This document shows positions 56,269-64,000 of a stretch of DNA of 64,000 nucleotides, one piece after another (the stretch's first letter is position 1; each line of letters opens with the position of its first letter). The position numbers and the translations under genes were made by a program. The stretch spans positions 1,302,001-1,366,000 of the forward strand of contig JACONQ010000008.1 in NCBI GenBank assembly GCA_014281115.1. Reading direction: 5' to 3'. The notes under the pieces are model-generated. The model was given only the letters and a program-made list of their open reading frames with translations. It did no database searches and was not told the DNA's origin. The stretch comes from Laburnicola sp. R22_1. Taxonomy: Eukaryota > Ascomycota > Dothideomycetes > Pleosporales > Didymosphaeriaceae.

Positions 56269-57148
56269 ATTATAACTATCTTACTATATATTACTATATA
56301 TTGTTAACTACTATTAAAAAGAATAATAATAAAAAGTATACGCACTAGTACCTCTACCTACTTACTACTTATAACACTATATAGATATGCTAGTAGCAAT
56401 AATAATAATAATAATAAAATAATAATGCGAACTAAGTCCTTTAAAAGAATAGGTAATAAAAGGGATAAAAGGAGCGTGCGTATAGCGATGTAACGTAGAG
56501 TAACCTAAGAGTAATTGCTGGTACCTATAAAGAGATATAAACAATAAACTATTGCATTACTGCATAATATCTATAGTCGAAATTTCTGTCAAAGGATTGC
56601 GGATTATGACGGGTTGTGATTAGCCTTGTTGCCAGTTACACGCATCAGTGCACGGTGTCACGCGACAGATGCTGTGCGCGTTGGCTAGCGCGACAGGTCG
56701 ATTGGGGGCGGGCCCTGGGGAGCGCTGGATCGACCAAGACACGATGCCGATTTGTGCTTGGATGGAGTTCTATGGGGCTGAAGAGGTGTCGATGCTGATG
56801 GCAGATGGCCATGGCTGTGCTGGAAGCCTCGATATCGCCATATGTTGTCGAGTCCCGTCGTGGTACGACAGGACGTCCGTCATACCGCTTATCACCGTGA
56901 TAGCGTGTTCTGTTTACATCCGACGTGAAACAGCACGATAAAGATGAGGCGGGGGACCAGGACATCCCTTGCTGGTTCCATAGTCTACTGTCACAAAGCT
57001 GCAAGCACCGCAATTCGAAATGCGCAATGGTATCTCGGTGGCCGAGGCCAAACGTAAACAATAACACGGGAAACGCCGTGCGCTATGGATGTCCAAAGAC
57101 CAACTGACCCTACCCTACTTTTGCGGATTGTGCCAACCCCTGCCATGT
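56269..57148. other. Boundary and intergenic stretch
   Basis: AT-rich to about 56480 with a (AAT)n run near 56400-56425, then GC-balanced. Frames at 56616-57107 on both strands overlap each other without domain content. No gene can be supported. It probably holds the 3' UTR of the TMEM115-like gene at its right end. Confidence 0.5.
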
Positions 57149-58282
57149 TCACTGCTGTGACGCTTCACTCGTTTCTCCACCCGTGTTCTTTGTTAGCACA
57201 GCCGGGGCCGGTGCAGCTGGTGTAGGGGCAGGCCGAGCAGCCGCAGCATGTAGCCTCTGATCCAATGCCTTCAGGGCCAGGGCCCGTCTTCGCTCTGCCT
57301 CTGCGCGCGTCGTGCCACCCTTCCCCCCGCGACTGTGGGGGTTCATGATGCTGGGCAAGCCGCCTTCCACACGTGCACTAGCCTGCTCGTTGCTGGCATC
57401 GACGTCTTCGTCGGAAAAGGGCGTGCATACTTTCAGCGACACCATGGAGTTGTAGATTTGGTCGGCGACGGTGGCCAGGGGCGTCTGAATGGGCTCGGGG
57501 AAGAAGTGCGCAAAGGCAAATGTGTCGGAGGCGTCCCCTTTAATGACGGAGCCGTCGCCGGTAGCGGCAGAGGACAGCGAGGGGCTGATGCGGAAGAAGC
57601 GAAGGTAGACCCAGGCCGTGAAGAAGCCGAACCAGGCCAGAAACATGGCCGTCTCGGTGCCGAGGGCAATGCCGGATATGGTGTTGGCGAGCAGGAAGAT
57701 GGCGGGGAAGTGCTTGACGCGCATGCGGACGAGGCCCTTTGCAATGGCGACCGTGTGCTCGGGCACGAGCTGCTTGAAGGAGACCAGGAAGCCGGCCTGG
57801 ATGGCGATGCCGCCGGAGATGGTGGTGGTGCTAGGTCGCTTGTTAGTAGCGTGGACGCGGGCATGGCTGGCTGCATGTACTCACAGCGTCCTCTCGTTCC
57901 TGGACAGCAGGTAGCCGGCCACGTAGAGCAGGAAGCTCAGCAGGTTCGGGATCATGGCCACGAAGAGAATGAACTTGGTGAACTCGGTCGAGCCCCAGGC
58001 GCGCTCCAGGTAGCGGCCGCCGTAGAAGAGGGCCAGACCGGTGGTCAACAGGCCCAGCACGTTCTGCTCGACGAGCGTGGCCAGCAGGAAGACCCAGGGG
58101 TAGACGACGGAGACGCCGGGCACGATGGCGAGGTAGGGCACGCCATTGCCCACGGCCGTCAGCGGCTTCGCAGCGCGTTCGGTCCAGCTGGCGACGGGGC
58201 GCAGGGCCAAGTTGAGCAGGGTGAAGAGCACGAGGGCGGCGAGCAGGCCGCGGGTCAGGGGCGGGAGCGTGAGCCGGGCCAT
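57149..58282 (-). CDS. TMEM115/DUF1751-type Golgi membrane protein
   Basis: Two exons, 359 residues. Exon 1 (58282-57885) starts MARLTLPPLTRGLLAALVLF; intron 57884-57831 (54 nt) has GTGAGT, CTACTAAC and CTAG; exon 2 (57830-57149). Several hydrophobic segments: near residues 12-30 (RGLLAALVLFTLLNLAL), VSVVYPWVFLLATLV, GLLTTGLALFYGG, FILFVAMIPNLLSFLLYVAGYLL, GGIAIQAGFLVSFKQLVPEHTV, FPAIFLLANTISGIAL and AMFLAWFGFFTAWVYLRFF. The order and the AGFLVSFKQLVPEH motif are those of the rhomboid-like, catalytically inactive TMEM115 family, about 350 residues in animals, which acts at the Golgi in retrograde traffic. The hydrophilic Ala/Pro-rich C-terminus (HAAAARPAPTPAAPAPAV) is presumably cytosolic. 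An upstream in-frame ATG exists at 58582 but overlaps the divergent gene's start, so 58282 is preferred. Confidence 0.88.
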
Positions 58283-58556
58283 GGCGGGGTGGGTGCAGAC
58301 ACGGGCGAGTGAATGTTGCGTGTGGTCGGTGGTCACGGAGGAGGAGCGGGAATAGATCCGTGGCGCGGGCGTGGCTGTCCTGCGGCCTGGGCCTGTGCGG
58401 CGGGCGGGCCTTTCTTTTCGTCGTCCACCCACAGCCGCACCAGATGGATGGATGCACTCCCACACTCCCCCTCTCCCCCTCTCGCCGACGACACCCGCAC
58501 CGCGCCGCACCCGCAACCCCCCCACGACGCGCGCGACCACGCCCCCAGGATGCGCA
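58283..58556. promoter_or_regulatory. Shared divergent promoter
   Basis: 274 bases separate the start codons of the TMEM115-like gene (minus) and the LisH-WD40 gene (plus). The region is GC-rich, with C-runs on the plus strand near 58465-58540 and no TATA box, as in many housekeeping bidirectional promoters. Confidence 0.6.
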
Positions 58557-60504
58557 ATGACGGCCGAGGCGCTCTCATCCAACGTGGTGAACTACCTCGT
58601 GTGGCGCTACCTCCAGGAAGCCGGCTACGGTAATGCCGCCCTGCACCTCTCGCGCTGCTGGATCCGCGACCCCCAGACGCTGCCCTTTGCCCGCGACGTG
58701 CAGCCGCACGCCCTCGTCAACCTCGTGCAGGACGGCCTGTGGTTCGACAAGCTGCAGGCCGAGGCCGCCAACGTGCGTACCCCGTCCCTCCACATATCCA
58801 CATATATGCACATGTCCATATGTTCTGGCCCATCCACGACGCGCGCGCGCCACGGCACTGACAGCAGCAGGGCGAGCAGCGCTACCGCTTTGGCCGCGAC
58901 CATGGCCACCCCTACCCGGCCCGCAACGGCGCCTTCCTGACGCTGGACCAGGGCATTCCCGCCCACGAGCTGGCCGACGAGGTCAATGGCGCCGTGCAGG
59001 AGCCGCCCAAGAAGGGCGTGAAGCGCAAGAAGGGCGGCAAGCCAAACGGCATCGCCGAGCCGCGTGCCGACGAGCAGCTCAATGGCGATGCCATGGCCCT
59101 GGACATGGAGCCCAATGGCGCGACCCACGCCCACGCCCACGCCGCCCACAGCGCCCACAGCGTGCGCGCCGAGTCCGAGCCCGCCGCTTCCGAGGCCGAT
59201 TCCCCCACCGTGGCCGACATCCCCATCTCGACCCTCAGCATTGGCCAGAGCACCGACGTGCAGACCGAAGTCGTTGCTGATCTCGCCCCCAACACCACCT
59301 TCATCCAGGGCCTCAGCGATCCAGACAAGGTCGTCGAGCACACCTCGTGGGGGCCGCCGGAATCCCCCGTACTACTCACCGCTGGCAAGTCGCTCCTCAA
59401 TATCCAGGTGATTTCCAAGCATGGCCACCAAGACACTGCGTCCGCCGTCAGTACCGTGGGCCTCAAGCTGCCCACGAACAACTATTCCATCACCGCACTG
59501 TGCTGGATATCAAGCACCGAGGTCACCGTGTCCGCCCGCGAGGAGATCGTAAACGAGACGGGCGAGAAGATGATGATCGATAAGCTCATCAAGATGACAG
59601 ACGGAGGAAGTGACTATCAAGTCATCTCGTCCACCGCGGGGCTCGTCAATACGCTGAAATGGAACAAGGAGAAAGAGCTGCTCCTGTCCATCTCGACCGA
59701 CGGGGAACGCGGCTCTATCAAAATATGGAAAAATCACCACGACTCCATACCGGCATGGGCCGAGTTCACAGAAACCGCCATCTTTGACGCTCTCTGGATC
59801 AGCGATTCCGTCTTCGTCGTCTGCGGCATAGAACTATTCAGGGTTTACGAGATAGACGAAACGTTGAAAATCCAGCGAACATTCGACACCAGGCTTACAT
59901 GGGAAACCTTAAAATACGAGCCTACCTCCGGTATCATCGCCGCGCTCGGCATCGATGCACAAACCAATCTGCTAGCCGTGGTCCATCCGAATAGTCCCAA
60001 TGATTTACAAACACACCAATACCCGGACGAATATCCCACAGACCTCGACTTCCGGAAAAGCGCTGACACCGCTCTCTTTGGTGACACGTCAACCGGGACG
60101 GCGTCAGTGTCTCCTGTGCTTCTGACGACGTGTTCCATGTCGGGAGTAGTGCGTGTGTGGGATGCCAATGCGCCCTTTAACTGTCTTAAGAAACTACCGA
60201 CAACCGAAGACCGACAAGCTTTCAAAATTGCCTTCTCTCCTGACGGCGCCTTGTTAGCTGCGGCAGGTCCCGACGCTGTTACCGTGTGGGATGTCGAAAA
60301 GAGAGAAGTTCCTATTGGGAGCTGGCACGCCCAACAGTGGAGCAGAGACAAGTGGAATCCCGGCGTAGATGGAGAATTCAGCTTAGGATGGGACCCAGAC
60401 GGCTCAAGGCTATCCGTCGCGCTCGGTAACCAGGTAGGGAAGAAGGCACTCTGCAACGACGTGGCTGACCGTATTAGATCGCCATCATCCCGGTAACCCG
60501 GTAG
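58557..60504 (+). CDS. LisH/WD40 protein, TBL1/Sif2-like
   Basis: Three exons, 601 residues. Exon 1 (58557-58772) holds a LisH domain (SSNVVNYLVWRYLQEAGY) and the TBL1-like motif ALVNLVQDGLWFDKLQAE. The intron at 58773-58870 ends in CAGCAG; joining AAN to GEQRYRFGRDHGHPY matches the family. Exon 2 (58871-60433) contains a low-complexity linker with a Lys cluster (KKGVKRKKGGK) and His/Ala repeats, then WD40 blades, for example GSIKIWKNHHDS, SGVVRVWDANAPF and DAVTVWDVEKRE. A 44-nt intron (60434-60477, GTAGGG...CTGACC...TTAG) leads to exon 3 (60478-60504), ending LGNQIAIIPVTR. Reading through that intron instead gives a basic tail KKALCNDVADRIRSPSSR that does not complete a blade. Sif2/TBL1 proteins are subunits of Set3/SMRT-type histone deacetylase complexes in the nucleus; that role is inferred from architecture. 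Confidence 0.87.
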
Positions 60505-61082
60505 AGTTGGCTCGAGAAAGCTGAAGCGACAAATTAGGCATCATACAGGGCTTTGTTGACTCCATGTCCACATGGAGCATCTATCCATCGACCAGGGAAA
60601 ACATACCGGAAGTGGTATTTCGCCTGAATGAGGTGCCGGGAAATTCCCAACGGCGTGTCTGCTCCAGAGTAAGGCCTGCTCGGAACCATTCCGTCAAGTG
60701 GGGAAATTGATCACGTGTAGCATGCTGCGGGGCGCGATGGCGGCGTCCGGGGATGCTCAATGTGGGGAGATGGCACTCCGATAGGCTAGCGCGCAGAGGA
60801 AGCATCTTTTCCCCGCCTCCGGCAGGCGGACTACGCTACATCTGCGAGATTCCTTCGGCATTTCGACAGCAAAAGTGTAGCCGGGCATCGTAAGAGAGGG
60901 AAGTCTAAGCGCCATCTGGGTCTGCATTTAACCCAAAATACCCATTGCCGGCCTGCTATCGGCGTTTTTGCTCTTATCATATTGTACATCTAGTGTATTG
61001 ATCCTACCCGCAGGGCAACCGCTACTTCGACGTCATCTTCACTTGTTGTCCGTTCTCGCTCCGTTTCTCTTCTTTCTTCGTC
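60505..61082. other. Intergenic region before the monooxygenase gene
   Basis: The first part is 3' sequence of the WD40 gene. The last 200 bases are promoter-like: T/C-rich tracts (CTCCGTTTCTCTTCTTTCTT) directly before the ATG and a TATCATATTG word near 60975. No other gene seen; short frames here lack domains. Confidence 0.5.
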
Positions 61083-63162
61083 ATGTCCGCCTTACCTACT
61101 CTTCCTGAAAACACACCCTTAGTCGCTGCCAACGACCCCGATGGCACTCATACGCCTTTCAAGCTGCTCGACCAGACGATCGAGAACTTTAGACCATTGA
61201 AAGTCATTGTGATTGGCGCTGGGTATTCGGGCATATATCATGGCATTCGGATACCGGAGCGGCTTCGCAATGTGGAGTTAGTGATTTACGAGAAGAATGC
61301 CGGTGTAGGTGGGACGTGGTATGAGAATAGGTAAGCGGTTACATTGTTTCCGGCTTTTTTGCCCTGGAAATGATGGGACGAACTGACCGCATGTTTAGAT
61401 ATCTGGGTTGCGCTTGCGATATTCCGTGTAAGTGCGTTTTGTCTTGATACAGCAGATTGTCCTGTCTCTGTACAGTAATCCCCCATCTGACTTGAATATT
61501 CAGCACACTCCTATCAATACACTTTCGAACCAAACCATAAATGGTCATCGCTATATGCCCCCGCACGCGAGATTCAAGCCTATCTAGAGCGAGTCGCGAA
61601 AAAGTATTCTGCGGACCGTTTTATCGAACTGTCGCACGAGGTCATTGAATGCCGATGGGATGACGATATCGCGAAATGGAATGTCAGAGTGAAGAATCTT
61701 GGCACGGGGGAGATCACAAACGACCAGTCGGATGTGTTGATTAGTGCGCGGGGGAATTTGAACAATCCTTTCTGGCCGGATATTGAGGGGTTGGGGGAGT
61801 TCAAAGGCGAGCTGATGCACTCTGCGAAGTGGAACGAGGAGTATGATAGAGGTTCGTGGTATATCTCACAAGTCTAAACTGACACGGTGTAGATACGACT
61901 TTGCGAACAAGCGCATTGGCGTGATCGGCTCCGGTTCCTCCTCCATCCAAATCGTTCCCTCCCTCCAACGCATCCCGGGAACGCACGTTATCACATATGT
62001 CAGAAGTAAAACCTGGATCTCACCCTCTTTCGGTCAGCGCATGTGGGACAAGTACGGATTCGAGGGCTTCTCCATCCCTCCAGAACTTCAACAACGTTTT
62101 GTTGAAGATCCGGAATATTATGCGAAATTCAGGCTTGCGGTGGAAGAAGACGGCAATGGCATACATGCTTTCACCATAAGAGGCACATCACTGCAACTAG
62201 GTGCGAAACAAATGTTCGAAGAGCATATGAAGAAGCGTCTAGAAAGCGCACCGCATATTCTCGATGCCTTGCTTCCCTCATTTTCGCCAGGATGCAGGAG
62301 GTTAACCCCCGGGCCTGGGTATCTCGAAGCACTCACCGAACCGAACGTCGAGTTCGTTACATCTCCAATTACCAAAATCTCCGAGCACGCAGTCCATACC
62401 GCCGACGGCACAAGAAACGAGATCGATGCCCTCGTCTGCGCAACCGGCTTCTACACCAACACGTCGCCCCCCTTCCCAATCACTGGCCTCAACAACCTCA
62501 CACTCGCCCAGAAATGGAAACACCGCCCTAGCAACTATCTCAGCCACAGCATCTCCTCGTTCCCCAACCTGTTCTGCATGCTGGGCGCCAACTCGGCCAT
62601 CGGGTCCGGTAGCTTGACCACCATGATCGAAAACGTGGGCGACTACATCATCAAAGCGATCCGCAAGCTGCAGAAGGAGGATATCGCGAGCATGGTGGTG
62701 AAACAGGAGAGGGAGGAGGACTTTGCTGAGTACGTGGACGAGTATTTCAAGAGGACGGTGTTCAGCGAGGAGTGCAACAGTTGGTACAAGAACAAGAGCG
62801 ATGGGAAGGTCGTGGGGCTCTGGCCGGGGAGTACGCTGCACTGTATTGAAGCCATGCGGAGTCCTAGGTGGGAGGACTTTGACTATGTCTATCGCGATGA
62901 GCTCCCGGTTCCGGGGCAAGTACGTGAGGAAGAAAGTGGGAGTGGCAAGAGGAAGAGGATGGATAGCGTGGAGGGTGAGGGTGCACAGGGAGTGAAGAGG
63001 AAGAGGGCGAATCGACTGAAGTGGTTGGGGAATGGATGGAGTGTTAATGAGGTTGAGGGGAAGGATTTGGCGTGGTATTTGTATGAGGGGTCTTTGAATA
63101 GGCCAGTGGAGGGGAGGCCGGAGGAGAATGAGACGTATAGGATTCGCGCGTTTTCGTATTGA
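61083..63162 (+). CDS. Flavin monooxygenase, Baeyer-Villiger type
   Basis: Four exons, 627 residues: 61083-61330, 61399-61427, 61504-61840, 61893-63162. Introns of 68, 76 and 52 nt all have GT-AG borders, and the phases agree (2, 1, 2). Near residues 38-55 VIVIGAGYSGI is the FAD-binding GxGxxG; GGTWYENRYLGCACDIPSHSYQY is the usual second block; FKGELMHSAKW matches the BVMO fingerprint FxGxxxHxxxW; GVIGSGSSSIQIVP is the NADPH-binding Rossmann motif; CATGF near the C-terminal third is the FMO ATG motif. It therefore inserts oxygen into ketones or oxidises a soft nucleophile with NADPH and O2; the substrate is unknown. An unusual Lys/Arg-rich insertion (SGKRKRMDSVEGEG, VKRKRANR) lies at about residues 552-575. 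No biosynthetic cluster partners are visible. The splice site after NE (GA|GTATGA) was chosen because it rejoins EEYDFANKR. Confidence 0.9.
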
Positions 63163-63517
63163 GCTTGTTACTTGGCGGATCTTGCTACACTATTAGAAAT
63201 CGATTCCGCGTTCATCTACGTGATCGATCCTTTCTGTTATCTCTCGCCACTCACTTTGCTAAGCTGATCAATCGTTTCCATTGTCTCTCACGTCTCACCA
63301 CTCACTTCGCTCCGCCTTTACTTTGCGCTGCTTTCCTCTGCAGGTATCTCGGGTACACGGCGCAGGTTTGACAAAAGACTCTCACTCTACTGTCCTATTT
63401 CTGCTCCCCTCATTTTGCTCTCTATATATACTTGCTCTTCATCCCCATCCTTCTACTCCCCGTCACCAACCAAAAGCTCATCAATCCTCATTTGCTCGTC
63501 TTCGGCGTCAACAAGAA
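63163..63517. promoter_or_regulatory. Intergenic region with promoter of the last gene
   Basis: 355 bases. The second half is C/T-rich with TCTATATATACTTGC at 63421-63435, about 95 bp before the ATG at 63518, a probable TATA box. A repeated CTCACCACTCAC word (near 63245 and 63297) precedes it. Confidence 0.5.
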
Positions 63518-64000
63518 ATGGCTACTGGAACCGACGAGGACGAAGAGGTCTGTATCAAAGCGGATGAATGGACTGGTCTTGGTATTCTAACCATTGTTCC
63601 AGTATTCCTGGGTCGTTGATGACACCAACAAACAATTTCTCATCGGGTACCACGATGCAGAACAGAAGAAGGGGCTTTGGGTGGGCCTCGACTATATGGC
63701 CAGTTCAAAGTCGAGGGTGAAGGTGCATCTATACGACATATGGAGCAAGCAGCCATTAGCGTTAAAGATGATGAAGGAAGCGACTTTGGTGGCCGGCTTC
63801 GAACATGACGGGCATCGCCTGAAACCCTTCGATGTCGACAAGCTACGCGATGCGATCCTTTGCGTCTTTGAAGGTCTCTTTCCCGGCGAAATAGCCCGTA
63901 GTATCGCTGCCGGCGTAGAATCTCGTGGCAAGACCAAGCCGGATAGAGGCCCAAAGGCTCTAAACACGTCACAGCCGGATGTCGCCTCCATAGCTCCAAC
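63518..64000 (+). CDS. Partial gene, acidic start, unknown function
   Basis: Cut by the window end. Exon 1 (63518-63547) encodes MATGTDEDEE. A 55-nt intron (63548-63602) starts GTCTGT, contains CTAACC and ends TTCCAG. Exon 2 (from 63603) is then open through to base 64000, giving 142 residues in total so far: YSWVVDDTNKQFLIGYHDAE, DYMASSKSRVKVHLYDIW, EATLVAGFEHDGHRLKPFDV and AILCVFEGLFPGEIAR. Without the intron the frame ends at 63617. No signal peptide or membrane segment and no family recognised; it is probably a soluble fungal protein. Antisense frames over the same stretch are shadows. Confidence 0.72.

Noticed and set aside
56645..57067. 140-codon minus-strand frame and overlapping plus-strand frames
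   Set aside because: Several frames of similar size overlap on both strands with no domain or splice context.
57335..58312. 325-codon plus-strand frame rich in Gly, Glu and Ala
   Set aside because: It is antisense to the TMEM115-like gene in GC-rich DNA; the minus-strand protein has clear family features.
58625..59481. Minus-strand Gly/Val- and Ser-rich frames
   Set aside because: They are antisense to the WD40 gene; low complexity mirrors the His/Ala-rich linker.

Overview
This is a filamentous ascomycete (fungal) window. Genes have short GT-AG introns of 44 to 76 nt with CTAAC/CTGAC-like branch sites, small secreted proteins are present, and long AT-rich blocks carry the signature of RIP (repeat-induced point mutation): almost no CpA/TpG, excess TpA, and transposase genes broken by C-to-T and G-to-A changes. 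The mosaic of GC-balanced gene islands and AT isochores resembles Dothideomycete plant-associated fungi such as Leptosphaeria-type genomes. That placement is inference; no species marker is visible.

Layout. 1-16.3 kb is AT-rich RIP-decayed DNA holding one Fot1/pogo-type transposon relic (1763-3611), two short GC-rich islands and two minisatellites. 16.3-19.7 kb is a GC-balanced island with two candidate secreted-protein genes (17055-17429 minus; 19032-19484 plus, six cysteines) and a duplicated promoter-side repeat. 20.36-22.12 kb is a pogo-type element whose 3' half has been inverted. 22.2-30.5 kb is another RIP block. 30.5-36.4 kb is a gene island with a 1377-residue ankyrin/coiled-coil protein and a small secreted protein. 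36.7-56.3 kb is a nest of DNA transposons: element D inside the left TIR of C; E inside one arm of a large inverted repeat (40.3-44.9 kb); and an outer element F (46482-56266) holding G (itself carrying a hAT element, H) and I. 57.1-64.0 kb is a normal housekeeping gene island: a TMEM115/DUF1751-type membrane protein and a LisH-WD40 TBL1/Sif2-like protein in divergent orientation, a Baeyer-Villiger-type flavin monooxygenase, and a gene that runs off the window end.

How it fits together. TA target duplications, the 8-bp hAT duplication and uninterrupted sister TIRs or arms let the insertion order be read directly. The pogo-type transposases are all of the DD35D DDE_1 type, fall into several subfamilies (A/F, B, C/D, E/G/I) and are all broken, D least of all. 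The small secreted proteins lie beside AT-rich or transposon-rich DNA, the usual setting for effector candidates, but no function can be read from their sequences. Exon structures given here were built by hand from splice signals and frame continuity.
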